NCBI GenBank assembly: GCA_004353515.1 | Contig: SMNZ01000004.1 | Location: forward strand, 503,243-567,242 | Reading direction: 5' to 3' | From: Alteromonadaceae bacterium M269 | Lineage (GTDB): Bacteria; Pseudomonadota; Gammaproteobacteria; Enterobacterales; Alteromonadaceae | DNA: 64,000 bases | Shown: piece by piece, positions 24,194 through 33,644 of the stretch | Position numbering within the stretch: position 1 is the first letter of the stretch | How the letters are laid out: each line of letters begins with the position of its first letter | Notes under the pieces: generated by a model | Databases searched by the model: none | What the model saw: the letters and a program-made list of their open reading frames with translations, nothing else | What the model was told of the DNA's origin: nothing | Translations under genes and position numbers: made by a program

Positions 24194-25018
24194 TTACTTA
24201 TTACGACGACGTACGATAAGTTTATCGGTACGCTTGTTTGAACGTGTTTTCTTACCCTTGGTTGGAACACCCCAAGGAGATACTGGATGACGACCACCAG
24301 ATGTACGACCTTCACCACCACCGTGTGGGTGATCAACTGGGTTCATGGCAACACCACGAACAGTTGGGCGTATACCACGCCAGCGATTTGCACCCGCTTT
24401 ACCGAGTGAACGTAGCATGTGTTCTGCATTACCAACTTCACCGATAGTTGCACGGCAGTCAGCTAATACTTTACGAACTTCACCAGAACGTAGACGAAGA
24501 GTAACGTAGTTACCGTCACGTGCTAGGATTTGAACGTAAGCTCCAGCAGAACGAGCGATCTGAGCGCCTTTACCAGGCTTCATTTCCACTGCGTGAACAG
24601 TTGTACCTACTGGAATGTTGCGCATAGGTAGAGCATTACCTGCTCTAATTGGTGCATCAGAACCAGATAATACTTGATCGCCAGCTTTAGCACCTTTAGG
24701 CGCTAGGATGTAACGACGCTCACCGTCTGCATACAACACCAAAGCGATGTTAGAAGAGCGGTTTGGATCATATTCTAGGCGTTCAACTTTGCCAGGAATA
24801 CCGTCTTTGTTACGTTTGAAATCGATAATACGATAATGCTGCTTGTGACCACCACCAATGTGACGCACTGTGATGCGACCATTGTTGTTACGACCACCAT
24901 GACGATTGTTAGTATCTAACAATGGAGCATGAGGAGCGCCTTTATGCAGATCATCGTTAACAACCTGAACTACGTGGCGACGGCCCGCAGAAGTTGGCTT
25001 AGCTTTCAATAATGGCAT
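24194..25018 (-). CDS. rplB: 50S ribosomal protein L2
   Basis: A 274-aa core protein needed for subunit association and peptidyl transfer. It carries [45 protein letters not shown] and the conserved His of [13 protein letters not shown] near the peptidyl-transferase centre. The basic tail [17 protein letters not shown] is intact. Confidence 0.97.
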   Translation of the reverse strand: MPLLKAKPTSAGRRHVVQVVNDDLHKGAPHAPLLDTNNRHGGRNNNGRITVRHIGGGHKQHYRIIDFKRNKDGIPGKVERLEYDPNRSSNIALVLYADGERRYILAPKGAKAGDQVLSGSDAPIRAGNALPMRNIPVGTTVHAVEMKPGKGAQIARSAGAYVQILARDGNYVTLRLRSGEVRKVLADCRATIGEVGNAEHMLRSLGKAGANRWRGIRPTVRGVAMNPVDHPHGGGEGRTSGGRHPVSPWGVPTKGKKTRSNKRTDKLIVRRRNK

Positions 25019-25032
25019 TTCTAATCCCCTTC

Positions 25033-25335
25033 TTACTCAGCACCACCGACGAAGTCGATGTCCTGGCCTTCTTTTAATACCACGTAAGCTTTTTTCCAGT
25101 CTTTGCGCTTTCCGAAAGACATACCGTGACGCTTAGTTTTACCTTTAACGTTAACAGTACGAACAGAATCCACTTCAACTTCAAAAAGCTTTTTAACAGC
25201 TTCTTTGATTTCAAGCTTAGTTGCGTCAGTTGCTACTTTTAAAACAACAGTGTTTGCATTTTCAGCAGCCATTGTTGATTTTTCAGAAACATGTGGTGCT
25301 AGAAGCACCTTAAGTAGACGTTCTTCACTGATCAT
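25033..25335 (-). CDS. rplW: 50S ribosomal protein L23
   Basis: A 100-aa exit-tunnel protein that docks trigger factor and [22 protein letters not shown] and [25 protein letters not shown] are typical. The first 4 nt overlap the end of rplD, giving coupled translation. Confidence 0.97.
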   Translation of the reverse strand: MISEERLLKVLLAPHVSEKSTMAAENANTVVLKVATDATKLEIKEAVKKLFEVEVDSVRTVNVKGKTKRHGMSFGKRKDWKKAYVVLKEGQDIDFVGGAE

Positions 25336-25940
25336 GCTAACGCCTCCTCTAGTTGCTTAACCGCGTCAGCAGTAATCAACACTTTTTCAAATGCGATAAG
25401 GCTAACTGGGTCGATGCCTTGAACGTCACGTACGTCAACTTTATACAAGTTGCGAGCTGCTAAGAACATGTTCTCTTCAACTTCTGGTGTAACAATCAAT
25501 ACATCATTCAAGTCTAAATCTTTAAGCTTAGCCACAAGATCTTTTGTCTTAGGAGTTTCAACTGCGAAGTTTTCAACAACGACTAGACGCTCTTGACGTA
25601 CTAGTTCAGACAAGATGCTTTTGACAGCACCACGATACATCTTACGGTTAACTTTTTGGCTGTGATCTTGAGGCTTAGCCGCAAAAGTCACACCACCGCT
25701 GCGCCAGATTGGGCTGCGGATTGTACCAGCACGAGCGCGACCAGTACCTTTTTGGCGCCATGGCTTTTTACCACCGCCACGTACTTCTGAACGTGTTTTC
25801 TGTGCTTTAGTTCCTTGACGAGCACCAGCACCGAATGCCACTACTACCTGATGAACCAAAGCTTCGTTAAACTCACGCCCAAAGGTAGCTTCAGAAACTT
25901 CAAGACCGCCTTTGGCGTCTTTAATTGCTAATTCCATCAC
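25332..25940 (-). CDS. rplD: 50S ribosomal protein L4 (operon autoregulator)
   Basis: A 202-aa protein with a tunnel-lining loop ([32 protein letters not shown]). In E. coli free L4 represses the whole S10 operon by stabilising premature termination and blocking translation at the leader. The leader hairpin and U run found here at 26944-26986 make the same control likely. Two ATG codons (25940, 25937) stand at the start. Confidence 0.97.
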   Translation of the reverse strand: MMELAIKDAKGGLEVSEATFGREFNEALVHQVVVAFGAGARQGTKAQKTRSEVRGGGKKPWRQKGTGRARAGTIRSPIWRSGGVTFAAKPQDHSQKVNRKMYRGAVKSILSELVRQERLVVVENFAVETPKTKDLVAKLKDLDLNDVLIVTPEVEENMFLAARNLYKVDVRDVQGIDPVSLIAFEKVLITADAVKQLEEALA

Positions 25941-25952
25941 TATCTCCTAGCG

Positions 25953-26591
25953 TTAAGCTTTAACTGCAGGTTGAACGATAACGTCGCCACCAGTTGACCC
26001 AGGGACAGCACCCTTGATCAGTAGCAAGTTATTTTCTGCATCAACGCGAACTAATTCTAAAGACTGAACAGTCACACGCTTGTTACCAAGCTGACCGGCC
26101 ATTTTCTTGCCTTTAAATACTTTACCTGGAGATTGGTTTTGGCCAATTGAACCAGGTGCACGGTGAGACAAAGAGTTACCGTGAGAATTACGTTGATGTT
26201 TAAAGTTCCAGCGCTTAATAGCACCTGCAAAACCTTTACCTTTAGAAGTGCCTACAACGTCAACTTTCTTAGTGTCGTTAAACAGTTCAACAGTCAATTG
26301 ACTACCTACTTCGAAATCAGACCCTTCGTTGTCTTGTAAACGAAACTCCCATAAACCACGGCCAGCTTCGGTACCAGCTTTAGCAAAATGACCTGCTTCA
26401 GCTTTAGTAACACGACTAGCTTTTTTCTCGCCTGTGGTTACTTGTAGCGCACGATACCCATCAGTTTCTTCAGTACGTAACTGAGTAACACGATTAGGCT
26501 CCGCTTCGATAACAGTCACTGGTACAGATACACCATCTTCAGTGAAGATACGTGTCATACCAACTTTACGACCGATTATACCAATCGCCAT
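25953..26591 (-). CDS. rplC: 50S ribosomal protein L3
   Basis: A 212-aa assembly-initiating protein. The extension near the peptidyl-transferase centre carries [18 protein letters not shown] and [15 protein letters not shown]; the Gln that PrmB methylates in E. coli sits in GSIGQNQ. It lies 17 bp after rpsJ. Confidence 0.97.
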   Translation of the reverse strand: MAIGIIGRKVGMTRIFTEDGVSVPVTVIEAEPNRVTQLRTEETDGYRALQVTTGEKKASRVTKAEAGHFAKAGTEAGRGLWEFRLQDNEGSDFEVGSQLTVELFNDTKKVDVVGTSKGKGFAGAIKRWNFKHQRNSHGNSLSHRAPGSIGQNQSPGKVFKGKKMAGQLGNKRVTVQSLELVRVDAENNLLLIKGAVPGSTGGDVIVQPAVKA

Positions 26592-26608
26592 TGTTAAACC
26601 CTCTCTAA

Positions 26609-26923
<315 letters not shown>

Positions 26924-26943
26924 TTAAGCTCCAATCGAAGAAC

Positions 26944-26986
26944 AAAAAAAACCATCCTCGCCAACCTATTCCAGGTGGTGGGGATG
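26944..26986 (-). promoter_or_regulatory. S10 leader attenuator (L4-responsive terminator)
   Basis: In minus-strand reading an imperfect GC-rich hairpin (CATCC...GGATG ends, 26986-26953) is followed by eight T (26951-26944), then 23 nt to the rpsJ start. The T run lies about 137-144 nt from the predicted transcription start, close to where the E. coli S10 leader terminates. L4-mediated attenuation is inferred from this match. Confidence 0.7.
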
Positions 26987-27093
26987 AATGTAAATCGGTA
27001 GTCCAAAATTAGGACCCTGTACTCATTTATTTGTCACTTACGCTCGAAAACGTATTTCAAATAAAACTAACCCAATGGGTTAAGTGGCGCAGG

Positions 27094-27121
27094 ATTATAC
27101 AGATACGCCGACGTATTGCAA
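27094..27121 (-). promoter_or_regulatory. rpsJ (S10 operon) promoter
   Basis: Minus-strand -35 TTGCAA (27121-27116), 16-bp spacer, and a perfect -10 TATAAT (27099-27094). The transcript would begin near 27087, giving a leader of about 167 nt. Confidence 0.78.
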
Positions 27122-27298
27122 GCGCTATGTTGTATGTAATTAAACCTAGACGTCAAACTTGCGTCAATATGTTCTCCGAGAGGGTCATTCATCAAATTTT
27201 ATGGAAGACTATTAATAAGTAGCTAAGCTTTTATTGTATAGGAATATTATAACAACGTTAAAAGGCTTGGTTTCTCGAAATACTTAGGAGCTATATAC

Positions 27299-28039
27299 AT
27301 GAACAACAAACACAGATGCCTAATTCTGTCTACTGGATTACTCTTTTTAACAGCGCATACCAATGTATCTGCGCAGGAGACAGAAAAAGGCGGTCTAGGA
27401 GTTTCCTTAAAGGCGGGAACACTAGGTGCCGGGTTGGAGCTTGATTATCCGATATCTCCCAGTTGGTCAATTCGATTGCAGGCGAATGACTTTAACTTTG
27501 ACGATACCTTTGAAGAAGATGATATAGAATATGATGGTGAGCTAGACCTTTCTTCATTCGGAGCTTTAGTTGTTTGGCGGCCTTTCAAAAAGAACTTCAA
27601 TATCAGTGCTGGTATCTATTCTAATTCTAACGAACTCGCCGGTAACGCCATCAGTGCAGGCGAAGATGTCTTTGAAATTGGCGATATCGAATATCGCGGT
27701 GCCGCTGCAGACCCATTGAGGCTAGATGCATCAGTAGACTTAGGTGACAGTACTGCAGGTTATTTTGGCATTGGCTGGGGTAGCAACCATAAATCTGGCT
27801 TTAAGTTTTCGTTCGATATCGGTGTGCTTTTCTCAGGCTCACCGACAGTAGACCTTGCTGTTAATGGCAGTGCCGAGCTCGTCAGTAACCCCGGCATTAT
27901 ATTTAATGTTAATGACGGTTCTGCGCTTGCTAATGAGTTACAACAGCAAATTAGTAATGAAGTTGACAACTTGGAGGATGATATTTCTGATTTCGAGTTC
28001 TATCCCGTTGTTTCACTGGGCATAGGCTATCGTTTTTAG
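27299..28039 (+). CDS. Predicted outer-membrane beta-barrel protein
   Basis: A 246-aa secreted protein with a signal peptide (about 1-25, ...NVSA). Alternating beta strands (WSIRLQANDFNFDD, NISAGIYSNSNEL, AGYFGIGWGSNHKSGFKFSFDIGVLF) end in the barrel signature VVSLGIGYRF. A long acidic central loop (DDTFEEDDIEYDGELD) and a helical stretch (LANELQQQISNEVDNLEDD) are visible. I see no catalytic motif. AGGAG lies nine bases before the ATG. A decayed, inverted copy of this gene lies at 33488-33610, across the TonB receptor and LysR genes. Function is unknown; porin-like or OmpA-barrel-like folds are possible. Confidence 0.75.
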   Translation: MNNKHRCLILSTGLLFLTAHTNVSAQETEKGGLGVSLKAGTLGAGLELDYPISPSWSIRLQANDFNFDDTFEEDDIEYDGELDLSSFGALVVWRPFKKNFNISAGIYSNSNELAGNAISAGEDVFEIGDIEYRGAAADPLRLDASVDLGDSTAGYFGIGWGSNHKSGFKFSFDIGVLFSGSPTVDLAVNGSAELVSNPGIIFNVNDGSALANELQQQISNEVDNLEDDISDFEFYPVVSLGIGYRF

Positions 28040-28148
28040 TTGCCCTCAGGTTAATACAAGGCACAGAAAGCACGTTCTATTTGGTCTCGGCTTTTAACCG
28101 GTCCATAAAGCTTGAGCTGTGGCTAGTATTCTTAGAAATCTGTTGATG

Positions 28149-28183
28149 AAAAAAAATAGGTCAGGCATTGGCATACCTGACCT
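28149..28183 (-). terminator. Rho-independent terminator of the TonB receptor gene
   Basis: The 8-bp stem AGGTCAGG/CCTGACCT (28158-28165, 28176-28183) is followed, in minus reading, by an A and then eight T. It lies 54 bp beyond the receptor stop. Confidence 0.8.
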
Positions 28184-28236
28184 CAATAAGTGCCCAAACA
28201 ATCCCTGTTTGCCCGGGAAAAATTAATAAGCTTTCC

Positions 28237-31200
28237 TTAGAATTTGTACCTCAGTGTTGCAAAATATGTACGACCAATATCGTCATAGCCTACACCAAGC
28301 GGATTCGTATTTCGTACGAATGCATCTGTTGCATCTACACGTGGTGGAGGCGTGTCGAAGACATTTCGAACACCAACATTGACGAAATAATTATCATTTA
28401 TATTCCACGAAAACGACAAATTATGAACGTCATAGTTCGACGTGGCGGATATTGGGCGGCAAAGCTGACCTTCAATTGGACAAACGAAATTGTTCGTTTC
28501 AAAATCTGTCCGGTTATCAACTACTCCTCCTTGTATCCAGCGAGTACGCCAGTTGAGGTTGAAATCACCATACCTTATATTGATTGTGCCGGTTGCACGC
28601 CAGCGCGGATTACTAATTTCACCAGCATTGTTATCTGTGGTACCCAAAATATCGAAGAAGACTTCATCAATATACGTCGCTGTAGTATCAAATGAAAACT
28701 CAACCGGCTTTTCAAACCCGAATTCAAAGTCTTTGCTATAGAACGTATTGAAATCAACGCCTTTTGATGTTTCTAAGCCAACGTTAATAAATGGGCGATT
28801 TACAAACTCTATTTGCTGAGTATCTTCGCTTCGAGTAATAAAATCACAAAAAGGACCATCACCGTTTGGCGATTCTTCATTATCAAAACACTGGCCGATG
28901 ATAAATCCAGCACCCGGCTCAGCTATTCCGTCAGTTATTTCGATATCGTAGTATGTTGCAGAAAACCTTAAATCAAACCCTTCCCACCAGGTTTGGTCAA
29001 AAACAAGACCTACTGTGTAGGATTGACTACGCTCTTCTGTGGACACTGTTGTACCGCCAGAGGCAACTTCAGCGTTAGAGAATGGGTTAAATCCATTGCC
29101 AGTTCCATCGTCAAGACCTAAAGTGGTTGGGTCTAAGCCTGCGCCACGACATGCGTTAAGTACGCGCTCTTCCCGTTCGTCCAGTGTTGGGTCAAACGTT
29201 TCGGGAACCGTTGGATCAGTGACATCGCTTACTCTTGCATCGAGTGGAACGACACAAGGGTCTGAAACATTAAAGAAGGCAGTTGTTCCTCTAAGGAACC
29301 TTTCTCGAAGGTTGGGTGCTCTGAAGCTAGTACCTTTAGTTCCGCGAAGTGCGAGCCAATCGGTAATCTGCCATCGTGATTTAAGAGAATATGTACGAGC
29401 AAGTGGAGAAAATTCTTCGTCAGTTAGACGCCCTGCCGCTTCTAGTGTCAATGACTTAACAAAGGGGACGTCCTGAACCAGAGTCAGAGCTGTCTCAACG
29501 AATAGCTCCGTTATATCACGTGTTCCTGAGGCGCCCTGATCAGAGAAAAATCCTTGAAGAAGTCCCTGAGTGGCAACGTCATTACCATCAGAATCAATGG
29601 AATCTATACGATGTTCAGCACCAATCAAAATGGGCAGCGTTTCGCCTGTCCAGGGTATTTCAATCAAATCCCCCTGAAGAACGCCACTAAAAACAGTTTG
29701 TTCTACTTCTGTGCGAAACAAACGCTCTGTCACTAAGTAGTCAAATTCTTCCTGGGTTGCAAATGTACCACCATTTGCTTGATATACAGACGGTGCAAAG
29801 AAGTTAACGGGTACGCAACCATCTGTACCATCGGGGACTCCATCTCCGTCTGCATCGACACCACAGATAGCTTGCCCTGGGTTGTTGGGATCTTCGATAG
29901 CATTTATCGACAGCTCTAAACGTTCAGCATTGAAACCTTGAAAGCGCTCCTCACCATTCGAACGTGAATAACTTGCATAAACATCGTACGACCAGTTGCC
30001 ACCTAAAAATTTATCCAGCCCTGTTATATCACCACGAACACCTGTGGTGAAACGGTATTGCTCCACAAAGTTGTCAGAACCTTGTCTATCTCCCTGAATA
30101 CGGACTACGGGTTGAGCCGTAACTGGACCACGTACTGCGGCACCTAGGAGTCCATTGTTCAGGTCAACACCATTCACGCCAACCGGGTTAAACGGGTTTG
30201 TTTCAGGAATAATAGGAAACAATGGGAAAGGAATGCCGGTAAACGTTGGCGTATCACGTCTCGCGTAGCTACCTTCAAAGAAAAGCTCTGTATTGTTTGG
30301 ATCATCAAAATAGTATGCACCGTCAACAAGTACTGAAACTCTCTCTAACCTTGAAAGCAGGTCACGTTGCTGATTAAGATCGGACAATTGATAGTTGTAC
30401 AGTGGATTCGTGAAAGGTACATCAACAAGGCCATCTCCATTGCCATCTACAGCGAAGCTGTCCGTATCATCAACTATACCATCACCATTACTATCAAAAC
30501 GAACAATATTCCCTGGTGCAAAATTTTCTGCAAAGGCAGCTGGCAACGTTGTTTCAGAAAAATTTGGAATACCTATGTTAGAGCTGCCACCGGTGAAATA
30601 GATAGAACCAAATGTGGGAACAATAATTCGGTTATTTGCAGTAACACGACAAGGGCTGTCTCCATTACCAGGTATACGAGCGCCAACAAAGGCAGATTCG
30701 TTATTGTTAAAACGCTCTCCATTTGGGCCTTCAAAAAGAATTTCTTCACAACCGTTAAAGAAGCTGCTCTCTCCAAACGATAATCGGTCACGATTAAAGT
30801 ATTCGCCACCGAATGAATAACGCCATTTATCGCCTTTATCACCAAACACAAAGCCAATGGTATTTTCTGCACCTCCACCACTTTCTGGCAGAGAACTTGT
30901 TGCTTCTAATTGGAATCCTTCAACCTCTTGTTTTAATTTGATGTTTGACACACCAGCGACAGCATCTGAACCGTAAACCGCAGAAGCACCATCAAATACG
31001 TTCTCAATACTATCAATAAGTAAGCCAGGAATAAGGTTAATGTCTGCAACACCAGGTGCACCACCGACGCCAGCCGGTGCTAAGCGACGACCATTAACTA
31101 ATACAAGTGTCCGGTCAGCGCCGAGGCCACGGAATCCAACTGTTGCAGCGCCAGTACCATTGTCCAAAACAAAAGCGCTAAACGTATTGTTGATTTGTTG

Positions 31201-31503
31201 GCCTGTTGCCTGTGTTGTTTGTTGTAAGATATCTGTTGCCGTGAGAAGTCCAAGCTCACGTGAGATCTCACCACCAATAATTTGAATAGGTGAAACAGAG
31301 GTAAAGGCACTACGCTTCAAGCGAGAACCTGTTACTACTATTTTTTCGACTGCTTCTTCCTCATCGGCAGCTTGTTCCTCTTCATTTTCTTGAGCAATCG
31401 CTGATGATGAAATAAGCAAAGCACCAATAACTGCAGACGATAGTAAGTTAAGCTTAAATAATTCAGATAAAGGCGTTGAGCCTCTTAGTTTACTTAGACG
31501 CAT
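28237..31503 (-). CDS. TonB-dependent outer-membrane receptor
   Basis: A 1088-aa TonB-dependent transporter. The signal sequence is long (SP end near SSSAIA, residue 37). The TonB-box region and plug lie at about 50-190 (EKIVVTGSRLKRSAFTSVSPIQIIGG, LVLVNGRRLAPAG, VFDGASAVYGSDAVAGVSNIKL), followed by a 22-strand-type barrel ending in RTYFATLRYKF. Three Asp/Gly-rich calcium-loop-like stretches sit in predicted extracellular loops (DSNGDGIVDD near 338, DGNGDGLVD near 355, DADGDGVPDGTDG near 553). The substrate is unknown. No Fur box is seen upstream, so an iron complex is not favoured; sugars or peptides are more usual for this long class. A 1-kb gap with paired operators separates it from a divergent LysR gene. 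Confidence 0.92.
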   Translation of the reverse strand: MRLSKLRGSTPLSELFKLNLLSSAVIGALLISSSAIAQENEEEQAADEEEAVEKIVVTGSRLKRSAFTSVSPIQIIGGEISRELGLLTATDILQQTTQATGQQINNTFSAFVLDNGTGAATVGFRGLGADRTLVLVNGRRLAPAGVGGAPGVADINLIPGLLIDSIENVFDGASAVYGSDAVAGVSNIKLKQEVEGFQLEATSSLPESGGGAENTIGFVFGDKGDKWRYSFGGEYFNRDRLSFGESSFFNGCEEILFEGPNGERFNNNESAFVGARIPGNGDSPCRVTANNRIIVPTFGSIYFTGGSSNIGIPNFSETTLPAAFAENFAPGNIVRFDSNGDGIVDDTDSFAVDGNGDGLVDVPFTNPLYNYQLSDLNQQRDLLSRLERVSVLVDGAYYFDDPNNTELFFEGSYARRDTPTFTGIPFPLFPIIPETNPFNPVGVNGVDLNNGLLGAAVRGPVTAQPVVRIQGDRQGSDNFVEQYRFTTGVRGDITGLDKFLGGNWSYDVYASYSRSNGEERFQGFNAERLELSINAIEDPNNPGQAICGVDADGDGVPDGTDGCVPVNFFAPSVYQANGGTFATQEEFDYLVTERLFRTEVEQTVFSGVLQGDLIEIPWTGETLPILIGAEHRIDSIDSDGNDVATQGLLQGFFSDQGASGTRDITELFVETALTLVQDVPFVKSLTLEAAGRLTDEEFSPLARTYSLKSRWQITDWLALRGTKGTSFRAPNLRERFLRGTTAFFNVSDPCVVPLDARVSDVTDPTVPETFDPTLDEREERVLNACRGAGLDPTTLGLDDGTGNGFNPFSNAEVASGGTTVSTEERSQSYTVGLVFDQTWWEGFDLRFSATYYDIEITDGIAEPGAGFIIGQCFDNEESPNGDGPFCDFITRSEDTQQIEFVNRPFINVGLETSKGVDFNTFYSKDFEFGFEKPVEFSFDTTATYIDEVFFDILGTTDNNAGEISNPRWRATGTINIRYGDFNLNWRTRWIQGGVVDNRTDFETNNFVCPIEGQLCRPISATSNYDVHNLSFSWNINDNYFVNVGVRNVFDTPPPRVDATDAFVRNTNPLGVGYDDIGRTYFATLRYKF

Positions 31504-31869
31504 AATCTTTCTCCCGCCCTTTTGTTTTGAATGTCCTTAATCCCTGTGAATTTATAATTATGCTAACTTGACTTTTTTTAACCATACGGCTTCCCCAGAC
31601 TCTCTTTTTAGAGATGTTGTTTGTGATTTAAATGCGTACCACTCCGCTTGTGCGCAAACCGCACGCCCCCAAAAATTTGAACCTACTCGAACTGATGAGA
31701 GTGAGATTCAATGACCAAAAACTAATATCGAGACTGATAAAATTCGCCTGTGATTGATGCAAGACAGTGGTGTGAGAGAGTACTGACAACTTTTTTAGAA
31801 GTTCTCGCAGCAGGCATACACAACAAGATAGAGCTCACAAAAAACACAACGAAATATTAAACTTATATT

Positions 31870-31884
31870 TTGTATACAATATAC
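31870..31884. promoter_or_regulatory. Operator-like repeat, copy 1
   Basis: TTGTATACAATATAC contains the perfect palindrome TTGTATACAA, with the GT-N2-AC core common to GntR-family operators. It lies 367 bp before the TonB receptor start. Confidence 0.45.
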
Positions 31885-31905
31885 AGCATACAGTATATCT
31901 AGGCA

Positions 31906-31920
31906 TTGTATACAATATAC
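31906..31920. promoter_or_regulatory. Operator-like repeat, copy 2
   Basis: This is an exact copy of the 15-bp sequence 36 bp downstream of copy 1. A partial GTATAT (31893-31898) lies between the two. The repeat arrangement suggests cooperative binding or looping by a regulator encoded elsewhere. Confidence 0.45.
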
Positions 31921-32560
31921 TCAGAACAAATAAACAAAGCCGTCATAAAAAATTTACACTTTATTTACATGATTGTGATTCATACAAAGGAGGGGACAGA
32001 TAAACCCTAAGCAAGCGCTAAAATAGAATTTGATCTAAAGTATGAGAGGCAGTCTATTAAGCAATCTCCCATGGATTTAAGATAGGAGTTATGAATAAGA
32101 AAAGCCCCGGACTAGGGTATGAAAAACGTTATTGGGAATAGCTGAGAAGTGCTTCGAGCGTTAGAAGTGATTTAATGTATCTGAACCATTCATTTGGTCA
32201 AAGATGTCACTAGCCGATCAACTCTATGAGGACAACACATAAGTTCACATAGTCCATTTAGTCACTGTAACTTTCTAATATAACCTCAACTTTGCTTATG
32301 TAGAGCCGAAGTTAAACATTAAAATTACTTATAGTTTGAAACAACTTGCAAATTGAGAACACGGCCAATTATTGCGAACCAAAGGTGATTCTTGCTCAGG
32401 GGTTCCTGTTCCTTCACAAAAGGTTCTGAATGCTCACTATCTCTTACTTTTAAATTATTAAAGCTCATTCTGATACTCACTTGATTAATTGACTGGAAGT
32501 TAATTCTGAGCTTGAATAGATAATATTACGAACGATTAAAACTTGATTTAAATATAAGTA

Positions 32561-33460
32561 ATGCTTATGGACAAAAGGCTGAAACATATTACCCTACTGA
32601 GATGTTTTGATGCAGCGGCCAGACATCAGAGTTATAGCCTGGCTGCAGATGAGCTATCAATTACACAAGCCGCAGTGAGTCAACAAATACGAAACTTAGA
32701 AAGGAGTTTAGCGGTTAAGTTGTTCTCTCGAGAAGGGCGTTCAATGTTGCTGACCAAGCAAGGTAAAGTCTTATCTGAATATGTTGCAAAGGCTTTTGAA
32801 CAGCTCTCTCAGGGCTTTGACCGTATTCAAGTAGAACCTGCGGAAGGAGTATTAACCGTTACAGCATCCCCTTCCTTTTGTTCGAGATGGTTAGTACCAA
32901 GATTATGGAAGTTCTCGGATATTCATCCCAATATACAAGTCAGGGCCTTGGCATCGGCGCAGTATGAAGATGTTCGCCATTCAGAACTTGATGTTGCCAT
33001 TCGCCAGGGCGAACACATTGATCACAATGTGTACCAAGAAGATTTGTTTCGAGATCCTGTCATTGCTGTCTGCTCTCCTAAAGTATTTAAGGAAGAGAAA
33101 TTACATCAGATTGAAAATATCGAACGATGTTGGTTAGTCGAGGCACTTGGCTCTGGTAGAGAAGATATAACCTGGCAGCGCTGGTTTGAGTTGGCAGGAC
33201 TGGAAATGAAAAGCGAACAGACCAAATGGATGGAAGTGACCACTTGGGAGATGGGAATCAACGCCGTACTGAGTGGTCACGGCATTTTTCTTACATCAAG
33301 CTGTATGGCGCAAGATTTAATAGAATCTGGCGCCCTAGTTAACCCCTTCGATATAAAGATGGAGCCTGGTTTACGGTTTTCGTTACTTTACGATCAAGAA
33401 TCTCCGAGAATAGCCAGGATCCAAGCTTTCACGGATTGGTTAAAAGCTGAGTTGAATTAG
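32561..33460 (+). CDS. LysR-family regulator, GcvA-like
   Basis: A 299-aa LysR regulator of the GcvA/AmpR-like branch. The helix-turn-helix is LLRCFDAAARHQSYSLAADELSITQAAVSQQIRNLE and the effector domain begins at about 90 (GVLTVTASPSFCSRWLVPRLWKF). GcvA-type proteins control metabolic or antibiotic-response genes. Divergence from the TonB receptor over 1 kb makes control of it possible but not assured. ATG 32561 or ATG 32567 could be used; the family start favours the second. Confidence 0.88.
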   Translation: MLMDKRLKHITLLRCFDAAARHQSYSLAADELSITQAAVSQQIRNLERSLAVKLFSREGRSMLLTKQGKVLSEYVAKAFEQLSQGFDRIQVEPAEGVLTVTASPSFCSRWLVPRLWKFSDIHPNIQVRALASAQYEDVRHSELDVAIRQGEHIDHNVYQEDLFRDPVIAVCSPKVFKEEKLHQIENIERCWLVEALGSGREDITWQRWFELAGLEMKSEQTKWMEVTTWEMGINAVLSGHGIFLTSSCMAQDLIESGALVNPFDIKMEPGLRFSLLYDQESPRIARIQAFTDWLKAELN

Positions 33461-33487
33461 AACTTACTCTTTATTCTCTTATGTCGG

Positions 33488-33610
33488 CCTGAGGTTAACT
33501 AAAACGATAGCCAATGCCCAAATAACCAAAAGTACTGTCATCTATGTCTACAGAGGCATCTCATGTCAAAGGGCCGCTGCTGCGCCGCGATATTCGATAT
33601 CACCAATAAC
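33488..33610 (-). pseudogene. Truncated inverted copy of the 27299-28039 beta-barrel gene
   Basis: Reading the minus strand, GDIEYRGAAA is followed by a one-base frameshift and DASVDIDDSTFGY, then GIGYRF and the stop region. The live gene has GDIEYRGAAADPLRLDASVDLGDSTAGY and, 230 bp later, GIGYRF. Similarity continues past the stop (AGTT..CCTCAGG). Between the two blocks the live gene's 3' third is missing, and the junction falls at the near-identical GGCATTGGCT and GGCATAGGCT. So this is a duplicate that lost an internal segment by recombination between short repeats and then decayed. It lies in inverted orientation to the parent, with the receptor and LysR genes between. Confidence 0.8.
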
Positions 33611-33644
33611 GAGCATGAGCGATAAACACACCGATTAGTGGGCT

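Larger units (their letters stand above)
31504..32560. other. 1057-bp gene-free regulatory region
   Basis: The gap between the divergent TonB receptor and LysR genes is AT-rich and holds no credible gene. It contains two identical 15-bp operator-like copies (separate entries). A 16-codon frame at 32091 has AGGAG only two bases before its ATG and is probably not translated. The receptor's promoter must lie here; I could not fix its -35 and -10. Confidence 0.5.

Noticed and set aside
28380..28410. ATTATCATTTAT resembling a Fur box inside the TonB receptor gene
   Set aside because: It lies within coding DNA near the 3' end, matches only in part, and no promoter elements accompany it.
32091..32141. 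16-codon frame MNKKSPGLGYEKRYWE with AGGAG
   Set aside because: AGGAG is only two bases before ATG, too close for normal initiation, and no family likeness is visible. It could be the start of a decayed gene, but the following DNA shows no continuing frame.
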